Source of the DNA: Lagierella massiliensis
Lineage (GTDB): Bacteria; Bacillota; Clostridia; Tissierellales; Peptoniphilaceae
Direction: 5' to 3'
DNA length: 64,000 nt
Assembly: GCF_001407835.1 (NCBI RefSeq)
Contig: NZ_CYUO01000004.1
Location: 262,739 to 326,738, forward strand
Shown here: positions 15,319 through 24,658 of the stretch, piece by piece
Layout: each line of letters starts with the position of its first letter
How positions within the stretch are numbered: position 1 is the stretch's first letter
Notes under the pieces: model-generated
What the model saw: the letters and a program-made list of their open reading frames with translations, nothing else
What the model was told of the DNA's origin: nothing
Databases searched by the model: none
Translations under genes and position numbers: made by a program

Positions 15319-16548
15319 ATCTTGATCTTTAAGCATTTTAACTGCCTTAAATAAGTTTATTCTATTTCCATAATTCAAAGTACCAAGTCTATAGATTCTG
15401 ATTGACAGGTAGGCAAATATTATTATAGATAATATTAACAGTCCTAGAGAAATCACAAAATCCATAATAGGAATACTTATTAAATTGTATCTTGTAAAAA
15501 ACGCTATAGGACTTGAGAAAGGTATTAATGATATAACTCTCAATATTGTAGAATCAGGTTTTGACATTGAAGAACTTGTCAAAATAAAAGATACTATGAT
15601 TATGACAGAGATAGGACCTACAGCATTTGCAACCTCTTCCACCTTTGAAACAAGTGCTCCAAGGGATGCGAAGATAAAGAGATATAGTAAAAGACCAAGT
15701 AAATAGTAGGCTAAGAATACTATGATGGACTTTGGATTTAGTGAAGCTGTAATCATATCTAAAAGCTCTGGAGGGTAGAAGGATTTGTTTAGCTTATATC
15801 CGATGAACAAGGCAAGGATTATAAGTAACATTTGAGCTAAGGCCAATACAGCCGTAGCAAATACCTTTCCCACAATTAGTCCAGTTGGCTTTGTAGTAGT
15901 TATGAGTATCTCCATGGTTCTATCGGACTTTTCCCTAGCAACTAAAGTTGCAACTTGGTTTCCAAATAGTATAACAGTCATATACATTATGAACATTCCA
16001 ATATATCCTGCTAAGAATCCAGTGCTGGCATTTTTACCTAAAGAGATGGGATTGATTTTTAGTTTTATATTTGATACCTCATCATATTCCCCTTGTCCTA
16101 TGTTTAGTTCTTCAAGCTTCTTGCTTTTTAAATAGCTTTCGCCCTGTTCCATAAGAACTTTACTGGAGTCATCAACTCCTATGCCTTGGTTTTTATAATA
16201 ACCATCTATAGCACTTTCACCTTTAAATAAAAATCCCGATTCGATGTCGTCGTTGCTAATGGCTTTTTTCATTGAGTCCAAATCCTCAAATTCAACGGCG
16301 TCAAATCCATTAATTGATGTTGTGACAAAGTTTTTATCCACATTTTCGTCATTTATCATATATCCAATTTTAGTTTTAGAAGTATTAATCGAATCTTTGT
16401 CCTCAGAGGATTTCACTGAAGAAATTATTCTTGGAATAAATGGAGTTGCAAAAGCAAGAAGTATAAAGATAAGAGTAGTTATTATTATAGTTTTTTGTTT
16501 TAATCTGTTTTTTAATTCAAATGAAAATATAGTAAAAGTATCTCTCAT
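15316..16548 (-). CDS. ABC-2 type exporter permease (NatB-like)
   Basis: A 410-residue membrane subunit. There is one N-terminal helix (about 20-40), a large outside domain to about residue 180, then five to six helices (about 180-205, 227-250, 270-300, 310-330, 350-385), the layout of NatB/YhaP-type permeases. The start codon shares one base with the stop of the ATPase gene. It is the last gene of the minus-strand ddl operon. NatAB-like systems export sodium or antimicrobial compounds; the substrate is open. Confidence 0.85.
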   Translation of the reverse strand: MRDTFTIFSFELKNRLKQKTIIITTLIFILLAFATPFIPRIISSVKSSEDKDSINTSKTKIGYMINDENVDKNFVTTSINGFDAVEFEDLDSMKKAISNDDIESGFLFKGESAIDGYYKNQGIGVDDSSKVLMEQGESYLKSKKLEELNIGQGEYDEVSNIKLKINPISLGKNASTGFLAGYIGMFIMYMTVILFGNQVATLVAREKSDRTMEILITTTKPTGLIVGKVFATAVLALAQMLLIILALFIGYKLNKSFYPPELLDMITASLNPKSIIVFLAYYLLGLLLYLFIFASLGALVSKVEEVANAVGPISVIIIVSFILTSSSMSKPDSTILRVISLIPFSSPIAFFTRYNLISIPIMDFVISLGLLILSIIIFAYLSIRIYRLGTLNYGNRINLFKAVKMLKDQD

Positions 16549-17465
16549 TATTCGTCCTTTCCTAAACTATCTTTTTTATCCAAGTCTATAAAAATATCTT
16601 CCAGTGAAGGAATATAATCGGAAAAACTTTTAATTGACAGTCCCTCTGTCAACAAGTTTTTTAAAAACATATCTGAATTTCCGCTTTCCAAATTAACTAT
16701 AAAAGATTTTTTATCTTTATTTACACCTTGGGCCCCAGCAGCTTTTAAAATATCTTCTACATTACTTAAATCCTGTGTCAAATTTATTCTATATCTGCCC
16801 TCTCTATATCTATTTTGTAAATTATTTAAATTTTCAGAGAGAATGATTTTGCCACTTTTAATAAAAGTTACATCATCACAGAACTCTTCTACATAGGACA
16901 TTTGATGACTTGAAAAAATTACGATTTTCTCCTTAGAAATCAAATCTCTAATTATATTTTTTAATACAGAAGCATTGACTGGGTCAAGTCCACTAAAGGG
17001 TTCGTCAAGGATAACAATATCAGGATCATCAATAACAGCTTGAAGGATTTGTACTTTTTGTTGATTTCCCTTCGATAGTGTGTCCAGATTTTTATTAGTG
17101 TGTTCACTTAGTTCAACGGTTTCAAGTAAGTTCGTAGCAGAAGAACGAGCTGCTTTTTTACTCATGCCCTTAAGTTCACCAAGATACACAAGTTGATCTA
17201 AGATTGAAATCTTTCCATAAAGTCCTCTTTCCTCTGGTAAGTATCCTATTTTGTGGTCATGTCGCTTAAACTTCTTGCCATCTAATAAAATTTCACCGCT
17301 GTCTGGTTTAAAAACATTCATTAAAGTTCTGATGGTAGTGGTTTTACCTGCACCATTTCTTCCTAAGAAGCCCATTGCCCTTCCACTTTCCACATCAAAG
17401 CTAACATTGTGTAGAATTTCTTTTTCTGAGAAGGACTTACAAATATTATTTAGTTCTAGTCTCAT
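16548..17465 (-). CDS. ABC transporter ATP-binding protein (NatA-like)
   Basis: A 305-residue ATPase subunit. Walker A is GRNGAGKT, the signature is LSKGNQQKVQ, Walker B is DIVILDEP and the H-loop is FSSHQMS. The C-terminal extension (about 215-305) is usual for ABC-2 exporter ATPases. GGGAGG lies close before the ATG at 17465; a longer start twelve bases upstream would include that site. It overlaps the permease gene by one base and follows the YaiI gene by one base, so it belongs to the cell wall precursor operon. Confidence 0.9.
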   Translation of the reverse strand: MRLELNNICKSFSEKEILHNVSFDVESGRAMGFLGRNGAGKTTTIRTLMNVFKPDSGEILLDGKKFKRHDHKIGYLPEERGLYGKISILDQLVYLGELKGMSKKAARSSATNLLETVELSEHTNKNLDTLSKGNQQKVQILQAVIDDPDIVILDEPFSGLDPVNASVLKNIIRDLISKEKIVIFSSHQMSYVEEFCDDVTFIKSGKIILSENLNNLQNRYREGRYRINLTQDLSNVEDILKAAGAQGVNKDKKSFIVNLESGNSDMFLKNLLTEGLSIKSFSDYIPSLEDIFIDLDKKDSLGKDE

Positions 17466-17466
17466 A

Positions 17467-17901
17467 TTACCTCCCATCTAAAATATTCAGAAGAGAATTT
17501 TTAAAGCTTTCATCATCTTTTCTACATCTTTTTCTTACCCTATTATTATAAATGTTAACTCTTCTTTCCCTTGAAGCCACATGCCTTTGAAATAAAAATA
17601 CATCAATGTTATTTAGGTTTATAGAATCTCCGTTAAAATTTAAAACAGTGACCTTTTTACCAAGTACCATTGATGCAAGTCCCATATCGTTAGTGATTAA
17701 AAAATCGCCACTTTCTATTCTATTTGCGATATAAAGGTCTGCCTCGTCCTGTTCACAGTCAACGATAAATCGGTTTTCTTCAGGAACTTTTAAATCGTGG
17801 TTGTAGTCAGAGATGACCATATACTTTAAATCTTTACTGTTACAAATATCTTTAATAATGGGGATAACTGGACAGCTATCCCCATCAACATAAATTATCA
17901 A
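17467..17901 (-). CDS. YaiI/YqxD family (DUF188) protein
   Basis: A 144-residue protein of the UPF0178 family, with a PIN-like nuclease fold. The acidic residues of the family are visible in IYVDGDSCP, VDCEQDEADLYIAN and LITNDMGLA, and the C-terminal basic region has RKRCRKDD. The start is TTG, overlapping the murF stop in TTGA, with GAAGGG upstream. Its biological role is not known. It lies between murF and the ABC exporter in one operon. Confidence 0.87.
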   Translation of the reverse strand: MIIYVDGDSCPVIPIIKDICNSKDLKYMVISDYNHDLKVPEENRFIVDCEQDEADLYIANRIESGDFLITNDMGLASMVLGKKVTVLNFNGDSINLNNIDVFLFQRHVASRERRVNIYNNRVRKRCRKDDESFKNSLLNILDGR

Positions 17902-19283
17902 TTTAAAGACCCTTCAAATTCGATTAGACTATTAACTATTTCTTCAAGTTTCATAGCCCTTGAAGCTTTGACCATAACTAATGTATTTGGTGTAATTATT
18001 TCCTTTAGTTTCTCTACCAGTTCTATTTTTGAATCGAAGTGAAAGCAGGTGTCTTCAGGAAAATTTTGTTTAGCAACATCTGAAATGTTTTTTGCTAAAG
18101 TACCAATTGTAAGAACATAGTCCAGTCTTTGAGGATCCAGTTCATCGGCAATGTCTTTGTGAATTTGAACTTCATCAACTCCAAGTTCCAACATATCTCC
18201 AATTACTACAATTTTTTTGTCGTAGTCCTTTAAGCTATAAATGGTTCTCAAGCAAGCTTCAAGAGATTGAGGGTTTGATTTGTAAGAGTCGTTTAATATG
18301 TCGAAGTTCTTTTGATGAATCAGTTCGTTTCTCATTCCTGTCAGTTCAATGTCGGTAAGACCTTTTGCAATTGTCGGGTAATCCAAGTTGAAAAATTCTG
18401 ATATTATTATTGCGATGCCACCGTTATACATTTGATGTTGTCCAAGTAATGGAACTGTATAGATGTGGCTGTCCATTGTAAATGTTGTTCCAGAAGCGTC
18501 AGCTATGCCTGGTTCTATTACAAAGTCACAGTCCTTGTCCATGCCATAGGTAAAGGTCCTTTCTGGAAGTTTAAATTCTTTTACAACTTTTCTTAAAATT
18601 GGATCATCGTAGTTATATAAGAAAATTCCATTTTCATCCAAGCCTTCAAGAATTTCTAACTTTGCCCTTGCAATATTTTCTTTTGTCTTTAGTTTTAATA
18701 GATGAGAATCTCCAATGTTTGTGATAATTGCATAATCAGGTTGACAAATATCTGTAAGTAGAGATATGTCACCAAACTTTTCAGTTCCAAGCTCCAATAC
18801 TGCAATCTCACAGTCTTCGTCTAATTCAAAAATCGTCCTTGGAAGACCATATTCATTATTGAAATTCTTTTTTGTGCAATCTACTTTATACTTTTGTTTT
18901 AAGAGTCCTGTAATAATATCCTTTGTAGTTGTCTTTCCATTACTACCTGTAAGGGCAACCACTTTACATTTTAAAGATAGCCTATAACTTTTTGCAAGTT
19001 TTGTCATAGCTTTAAAGCTGTCTTCAACAATAATTACAGGAATATCGTTTCTTGGTAGAAATCTCTTTTTTTCCCAAAGAATGGCAGCAGCTCCCTTTTC
19101 AAGAGCGTCGAAGGCAAAGTCGTGACCATCAAATTTTTCTCCTACAATTGGTATATAGAGGTTTCCCTTTTCAACGGTTCTGCTATCAGTGGAAACACCT
19201 TTAATATCTATATCACCATGGGAGATATTATAAAGTTCCCCATCGCACATTCTTGCAATATCTAAAAGTTTTCTTTCAATCAT
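17898..19283 (-). CDS. murF: UDP-MurNAc-tripeptide--D-Ala-D-Ala ligase
   Basis: Adds D-Ala-D-Ala to the UDP-MurNAc tripeptide, the last cytoplasmic step of the peptidoglycan monomer. The N-terminal domain has STDSRTVEKGNLYIPIVGEKFDGHDF. The ATP-binding loop is ALTGSNGKTTTKDI. Downstream are NNEYGLPRTIFEL, the GTEKFGDISLL motif and the C-terminal NDSYKSNPQSLEACL and GDMLELG motifs. The 461-residue length is normal. It overlaps ddl by one base, which supplies its substrate, and the YaiI gene by four. Confidence 0.95.
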   Translation of the reverse strand: MIERKLLDIARMCDGELYNISHGDIDIKGVSTDSRTVEKGNLYIPIVGEKFDGHDFAFDALEKGAAAILWEKKRFLPRNDIPVIIVEDSFKAMTKLAKSYRLSLKCKVVALTGSNGKTTTKDIITGLLKQKYKVDCTKKNFNNEYGLPRTIFELDEDCEIAVLELGTEKFGDISLLTDICQPDYAIITNIGDSHLLKLKTKENIARAKLEILEGLDENGIFLYNYDDPILRKVVKEFKLPERTFTYGMDKDCDFVIEPGIADASGTTFTMDSHIYTVPLLGQHQMYNGGIAIIISEFFNLDYPTIAKGLTDIELTGMRNELIHQKNFDILNDSYKSNPQSLEACLRTIYSLKDYDKKIVVIGDMLELGVDEVQIHKDIADELDPQRLDYVLTIGTLAKNISDVAKQNFPEDTCFHFDSKIELVEKLKEIITPNTLVMVKASRAMKLEEIVNSLIEFEGSLN

Positions 19284-20353
19284 TATATTAACCTTATAAG
19301 TTCTTTATCCTTATTGTACCTTTCTATTCCATAATCAATTAATTTTTCCAAAAGTTCTGAAAATTCTGTTCCATCAGTGACCTTCCAAAGCATTGTGCTC
19401 ATAGAGTGATTGGTCATTCCAGGTGCAGTGTTTATTTCATTTACAAGCATCTTCCTGTCGCTGTCTCGTAAAAATATATCCACCCTTGCAAAACCAGAAC
19501 AGTTACATAGTTTATAAACTTTTTTTGCAAGCTCTTGAACTTTTTCAGTTTCTCCATCCTTCAGTTCAAAGGGAACGATGTGAATGGTTCTGTCGTCAAA
19601 GTACTTGCTTTCATAGTTGTAAAATTCCTGCTGTACCCTTGAAACGCCAGGTAGAGAAGCTACCGGGTTTTCATTTCCTATAACTGAAACTTGAAGTTCA
19701 TCTCCAATGATGGCTTCTTCCAACAAAATTTTGTTATCAAATTTCAAAGCTTCCAAAACCGCTTGTTCAAGTTCATCTTTTGTGTGAACTTTTGTAATTC
19801 CAATAGAAGAACCAGAGTTGCATGGCTTTACAAACATTGGTAGACCTAAGCATTTTATGATTTCATCTTTATTTTTTAAATCATCTTCATATGAAAGATT
19901 TGTCATGACTCTAAATTTTGCTTGAGGAATATTATTTTCTTCATAGAGCTGGTTTGAAAAGGCTTTGTCCATACAAATTGCAGAAGATACAACGGAGTTG
20001 CCTACATATGGTTCGTCAATTATTTCCAAAAAGCCTTGCAGTTCACCATTTTCTCCATATGTGCCATGAACTATAGGAAAGAATACATTTTCTTCTCCTT
20101 CTTTATAGACCTCTTTTAAAAATTTTGCTATGGAAGAAGAGACAGTGCCTTCGCCTTTAAGCTTGAGTTCATTGTAGTCTTCAATAAAATTTTTACATTC
20201 TCCATATGAAACGAAACGACCCTTCTTATCTATGTACAAAGGGTAAACTTTAAATTTTTTTCTATCCAATCCGTTAATAACATTTTGTGCAGAGAGAATA
20301 GATACTTCATGTTCTACGGATATTCCACCATAGATGACAAATATATTTTTCAA
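19283..20353 (-). CDS. ddl: D-alanine--D-alanine ligase
   Basis: ATP-dependent ligase making D-Ala-D-Ala for peptidoglycan. ATP-grasp landmarks are visible: YGGISVEHEVSILSA at the N-terminus, FPIVHGTYGENGELQG, KPCNSGSSIG, ARVDIFLRD and VNEINTAPGMTNHSM. The active-site stretch YNYESKY has tyrosine in the place expected for D-Ala-D-Ala rather than D-Ala-D-lactate enzymes, which predicts normal vancomycin-sensitive precursors (inference). The start is TTG, with AGGAGA eight bases upstream. It is the first gene of the minus-strand operon, divergent from glgP. Confidence 0.94.
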   Translation of the reverse strand: MKNIFVIYGGISVEHEVSILSAQNVINGLDRKKFKVYPLYIDKKGRFVSYGECKNFIEDYNELKLKGEGTVSSSIAKFLKEVYKEGEENVFFPIVHGTYGENGELQGFLEIIDEPYVGNSVVSSAICMDKAFSNQLYEENNIPQAKFRVMTNLSYEDDLKNKDEIIKCLGLPMFVKPCNSGSSIGITKVHTKDELEQAVLEALKFDNKILLEEAIIGDELQVSVIGNENPVASLPGVSRVQQEFYNYESKYFDDRTIHIVPFELKDGETEKVQELAKKVYKLCNCSGFARVDIFLRDSDRKMLVNEINTAPGMTNHSMSTMLWKVTDGTEFSELLEKLIDYGIERYNKDKELIRLI

Positions 20354-20493
20354 ATTTACAATCTCCTATCACATTGAATAGCTTTATAATACTATAATTT
20401 TGATGTCTTTTCAATTTAAGTATACTATAATATTACTTAGAGGTATAAATTACATTGTAAAAAAGTAAGAGCTTCTAAATGAGGAGGTTATTA

Positions 20494-22854
20494 ATGACAG
20501 ATAAAAAAGTATTAGATACGACTAAAGATCTTATAAAATATAAAACAGGTAAAGATGTAAATGAAGTTAGTACGAAAGAAAAATATGATGGACTTTCACT
20601 TGCAATAATGTCAGATATAAATGACGATTGGATTAGGACGAGAAAAGAAGATAAATATAAAAGAAAAGCCTATTACTTTTCAGCGGAGTTTTTAATAGGA
20701 CGATCCCTTGGAAACAATATTTTAAATTATGGGATCTATGATGAAGTTAAAGAAACTTTAGATGCTCTTAATGTATCTATTGGAGCCATAGAAGATGTGG
20801 AAGAAGATCCGGCTCTTGGTAACGGAGGCCTTGGAAGACTTGCAGCTTGCTTTATGGAGTCTGCTGCAACGGAAGACTTACCTCTTGAAGGCTATGGAGT
20901 TAGATATTCTCAAGGACTTTTTAAACAGTCATTCAAAGAAGGGTTTCAAATGGAAGAGGGAGACGATTGGACATCTCTTGGAGACAACTGGTCTATAAGA
21001 CGCCAAGCTGACACCAAGATAGTTAAGTTCAAAGATCAGATGGTTTATGCAGTTCCATATGACAGTCCCATAGTGGGATATAGATCCAATAGAGTAAATA
21101 CACTTAGGTTATGGCAAGCGGAGTCTGTTGATGGATTTAATTTTATGAAGTTCAACAATTTTCAATACGATGACTCCATGTCAGCAAAGAACAGGGCTGA
21201 AGATATTACGAGAGTACTCTATCCAAATGACTCACAAAAAGCAGGAAAGATATTAAGGATAAAACAACAATATTTTTTCGTTTCTGCTTCAATTCAAGAT
21301 ATGGTATCAAGATATAAAAAGAATTTTCCACTTGATATTAAGTTTAAAGATTTTTCAAAATATCATGTAATTCAATTAAATGACACACATCCTGTAATGG
21401 CAATTCCAGAACTTATGAGAGTGCTTATGGATGAAAACTTTTTATCATGGGATGATGCATGGAAGATTACTGGCGAAGTGTTTGCCTTTACAAACCACAC
21501 CATCTTAGAAGAGGCCATGGAAAAGTGGACAGAAGATATTCTTGACACCACAAATCCAAGATGCCTTGAAATTATAAAAGAGATTGACAGAAGATTTAGA
21601 CTTGAATTAAAGGCAAAAAATTATGATGATAAAAAGATAGAGCACTTGGAGATATGCAGTGACGGCGTTGTTAAGATGGCAAACCTTGCAATCCACACTT
21701 CAATCAAAGTAAATGGAGTTGCAAGACTTCACACAGAGATTTTAAAGCATGAAACACTAAAGGACTTTTACGAGCTATATCCAAATAAATTTTTGAATAA
21801 GACTAATGGAATAACACCAAGAAGATGGTTACTATATTCAAACCCTGAGCTTTCAGAATTAATTACAGAACTATTTGGTGATGACTCATGGACAAAGGAC
21901 TTGTCAAAACTAAAAGAGCTTGAAAAATATCTTGACGATGATGAGGTTCTTGAAAGACTTTGGGATATAAAACAAAATAATAAAAAGAAACTTGCGAAAT
22001 ATATAAAGACAAACGAGGGAATTGACATTGACCCTGATTCCATATTTGACATTCAAGTTAAGAGAATTCACGAGTATAAGAGACAACTTTTAAATGCCCT
22101 TCACATCGTTTATCTATATCACACAATCAAAGAAAATCCAGAACTTGATATACCAAAGAGAACATTTATCTTTGGAGGAAAGGCAGCCCCTGGTTATTTT
22201 AGAGCAAAGTCAATAATAAAATTCATAAATGAAGTTGCAAAACTTGTTAATAACGACCCGGTTGTATCAGAAAAGATAAAAGTTGTATTTGTGGAAAACT
22301 TTAGAGTGACCTATGGAGAAAAAATCTATCCTGCATGTGATGTGTCTGAACAGATATCAACAGCGGGTAAAGAGGCCTCAGGTACAGGAAATATGAAATT
22401 TATGCTTAATGGAGCTTTGACCCTTGGAACATATGACGGTGCAAATATCGAAATATTTCAAGAGGCGGGAGTTGAAAACAACTTCCAATTTGGAGCGACA
22501 GTTGAGGAACTTAGAGATATTAAAGATGATTATAATCCAAGAAAACTTTATGAAGAGGATCCAATAATAAAGAGAACTGTGGACACACTGTTATCCGATG
22601 AAATAAATGACAATGGATCGTATATGTTCTTGGAGATATATAATGCCTTAGTAAATGAAAGAGACCCTTTTGCAGATAACTATTATGTGCTTTATGATTT
22701 TCATGAATATAGGAAAGCCCATGAAAGGATTGACGAAGCCTATAAAGATAAGAAAAAGTGGGCTAAGATGAGTTTAAAAAATATTGCAAACGCAGGAAAG
22801 TTCTCTTCAGATAGAACTATTAGAGAGTATGCAGATGAAATTTGGAACATATAG
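20494..22854 (+). CDS. glgP: Glycogen/starch phosphorylase
   Basis: Cytoplasmic PLP enzyme that releases glucose-1-phosphate from alpha-glucans. Family landmarks are EDPALGNGGLGRLAACFMES, EGYGVRYSQGLFKQ, QLNDTHPVMAIPEL, NGITPRRWLL, FDIQVKRIHEYKRQLLN and the PLP region KEASGTGNMKFMLNGALTLGTYDGANIE. The 786-residue length is normal. The ATG at 20494 has GAGGAGG five bases upstream, better than the ATG at 20479. No glgA, glgB or glgC is nearby. It is followed closely by a gene of unknown function. Confidence 0.95.
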   Translation: MTDKKVLDTTKDLIKYKTGKDVNEVSTKEKYDGLSLAIMSDINDDWIRTRKEDKYKRKAYYFSAEFLIGRSLGNNILNYGIYDEVKETLDALNVSIGAIEDVEEDPALGNGGLGRLAACFMESAATEDLPLEGYGVRYSQGLFKQSFKEGFQMEEGDDWTSLGDNWSIRRQADTKIVKFKDQMVYAVPYDSPIVGYRSNRVNTLRLWQAESVDGFNFMKFNNFQYDDSMSAKNRAEDITRVLYPNDSQKAGKILRIKQQYFFVSASIQDMVSRYKKNFPLDIKFKDFSKYHVIQLNDTHPVMAIPELMRVLMDENFLSWDDAWKITGEVFAFTNHTILEEAMEKWTEDILDTTNPRCLEIIKEIDRRFRLELKAKNYDDKKIEHLEICSDGVVKMANLAIHTSIKVNGVARLHTEILKHETLKDFYELYPNKFLNKTNGITPRRWLLYSNPELSELITELFGDDSWTKDLSKLKELEKYLDDDEVLERLWDIKQNNKKKLAKYIKTNEGIDIDPDSIFDIQVKRIHEYKRQLLNALHIVYLYHTIKENPELDIPKRTFIFGGKAAPGYFRAKSIIKFINEVAKLVNNDPVVSEKIKVVFVENFRVTYGEKIYPACDVSEQISTAGKEASGTGNMKFMLNGALTLGTYDGANIEIFQEAGVENNFQFGATVEELRDIKDDYNPRKLYEEDPIIKRTVDTLLSDEINDNGSYMFLEIYNALVNERDPFADNYYVLYDFHEYRKAHERIDEAYKDKKKWAKMSLKNIANAGKFSSDRTIREYADEIWNI

Positions 22855-22865
22855 AGAGAGTAATT

Positions 22866-23432
22866 ATGACAAGTAGTATATTTAATAGAAAACACGATGA
22901 AAAAGAGCAGATTGAAGCTTGGAAAAAAACTATAAGAATCTATTTTAATGGAGATGTGGAATACAATAAAAAATTAGATTTTTTAAAAAGGGAAATAGAA
23001 CATGATGAGGATATAAAAAATATTCTTGATGCATTTGATAATAAATACAATATTTCAGACCTTGAAGAGCTATGGGATGACATTATGCTCACTGCATTTT
23101 GTGAAGCAGAGAAAATGATATTTGTTTATGATGGCAATGGCAAGTTCACAAATGACAGAAAGATTTCACTTGAAAATTACCCTGCAAGTTTAAAACTTGG
23201 ATACCCACGAAAGTTTTGGATGAAAAAATGTGATGAGCTTGAAGATAATTCTACAAACGCTCTTCCAAATGCACTAAAGGACAGTTTAGTAGACATTGTG
23301 GCAACTAAACAGGGCTATATTGTAATTAGGATTATGCATGAAGAAGTGGATTGGTCTTTGGATAGCTCAATGGACGTATTGGGACAGATGATTCAAAACG
23401 CACATTCAGGTAAGTTTGGCATAACATGGTAG
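22866..23432 (+). CDS. Unknown protein downstream of glgP
   Basis: A 188-residue soluble protein that I do not recognise. It is charged and mostly helical in the first half, with a conserved-looking LEELWDDIMLTAFCEAEKMIFVYD segment and a C-terminal IVIRIMHEEVDWSLDSSMDVLGQMI. There are no membrane helices or signal peptide. The ATG at 22866 has GAGAGAG upstream; an ATG at 22842 inside glgP has no site. It lies 11 bases after glgP, so it may be co-transcribed. Confidence 0.65.
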   Translation: MTSSIFNRKHDEKEQIEAWKKTIRIYFNGDVEYNKKLDFLKREIEHDEDIKNILDAFDNKYNISDLEELWDDIMLTAFCEAEKMIFVYDGNGKFTNDRKISLENYPASLKLGYPRKFWMKKCDELEDNSTNALPNALKDSLVDIVATKQGYIVIRIMHEEVDWSLDSSMDVLGQMIQNAHSGKFGITW

Positions 23433-23501
23433 AAAGTTACAACAAGTCAACGAATAATAAAACCACTTACTATAGTGCTATAATATTAACGAGGTGATTT
23501 T

Positions 23502-24650
23502 ATGTACTGCCCAGAATGTGGCGAAAAAATTCCTGAAAACTCAAAATTCTGTCCCATGTGTGGACTTAACATAAATGAATTTTATAAAAATAAATATTCG
23601 AATAAGAATGAAGAAATAAAAAAAGAAGAAAAATCTTTTGAAGAAGATATAAAGCAAGAAACCAAAGAAGAAAAAGCAAAAAGGTTTGAAGAAATATTAA
23701 AAAATTCGGGAAATATTCAAGAAACAAAGTCAGAGGAAGAAATTGAAAATTGTGAAGTGTCAAATAAATCTAAAGGAAAAAATGATTTAGATGATGTTGA
23801 AGATGAATTAGATTTATCTGTGAATGAAAAAAATTCAGATGATAAAGATATTGGAAATGAAGAAGAAAATTATGTTGAAAAAATCTCTGATGATGAAAAT
23901 GTGGAAGATGAGGAAGAGGTTCATAGTGAAAATAGCGAAGGCACTCAAAGGGAATGGGAAGAGGATAGCCTGAATAGAGCAAGAAACTATATGGAAAACC
24001 CAGATAGGGAAGAATCTCCTATAGACCTAAGAGTCATGTTCAGTGAGATTAATTTTAAGATAATGAAGACTATATTTAATCCACTAAAGAGTTTTATAGA
24101 AATTTTAGAAAGTCCAAGGGGATTTTACAAAGACTTCTTTATAATACTTTCTACTCTATTCATATTGGTGACCAACACAGATGTGATAAGAAAGTCCAGC
24201 CCAACCCAAACACTAAGTGTAAATAGATTTTTAATAACCATAGTAGTATCGGTATTTGCCTTGGCTATGATAATTTTAAAGCCATATATAATTATGACTT
24301 TTGACAAGTGGGATAAGCTTAAAGAAGTTAAAGACTGTGAAAAGTTTTCGAAAATAGTCGCATTTGCAGTTATTACAAGTGTGATGAGATTACTTTTTTA
24401 CATCTTAATCGACTTTGTTCCAGGAGTTGGATTAATCCTTGGATATGGAGTTAGAGGAAGGTCTGCTTTACTATTCATAATATTTATGATTTTAGAAACC
24501 CTAATACTTGAGGGGATTTTAATGAATAAATGGAAAGACAAAAGGGATTTAAAAAACCTTGCTCTTTCAAGTATAGTAGTTTTCGGAATTGAAATATTTA
24601 GTATTATTGTTTTCAAACCAATTGTAACAATGATGATATCAAAATTGTAG
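23502..24650 (+). CDS. Zinc-ribbon, acidic-linker, Yip1-like membrane protein
   Basis: A 382-residue protein in three parts. Residues 1-25 form a zinc ribbon (CPECGEKIPENSKFCPMCG). Residues about 28-180 are a highly charged, glutamate/aspartate-rich disordered linker. Residues about 195-382 hold five helices resembling a Yip1-like domain. The ribosome site GAGGTGATTTT-ATG is like those at 24659 and 44701. The role is unknown; such zinc-ribbon proteins are common in Firmicutes envelopes. A similar layout is found at 44701. Confidence 0.75.
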   Translation: MYCPECGEKIPENSKFCPMCGLNINEFYKNKYSNKNEEIKKEEKSFEEDIKQETKEEKAKRFEEILKNSGNIQETKSEEEIENCEVSNKSKGKNDLDDVEDELDLSVNEKNSDDKDIGNEEENYVEKISDDENVEDEEEVHSENSEGTQREWEEDSLNRARNYMENPDREESPIDLRVMFSEINFKIMKTIFNPLKSFIEILESPRGFYKDFFIILSTLFILVTNTDVIRKSSPTQTLSVNRFLITIVVSVFALAMIILKPYIIMTFDKWDKLKEVKDCEKFSKIVAFAVITSVMRLLFYILIDFVPGVGLILGYGVRGRSALLFIIFMILETLILEGILMNKWKDKRDLKNLALSSIVVFGIEIFSIIVFKPIVTMMISKL

Positions 24651-24658
24651 GTGATTTT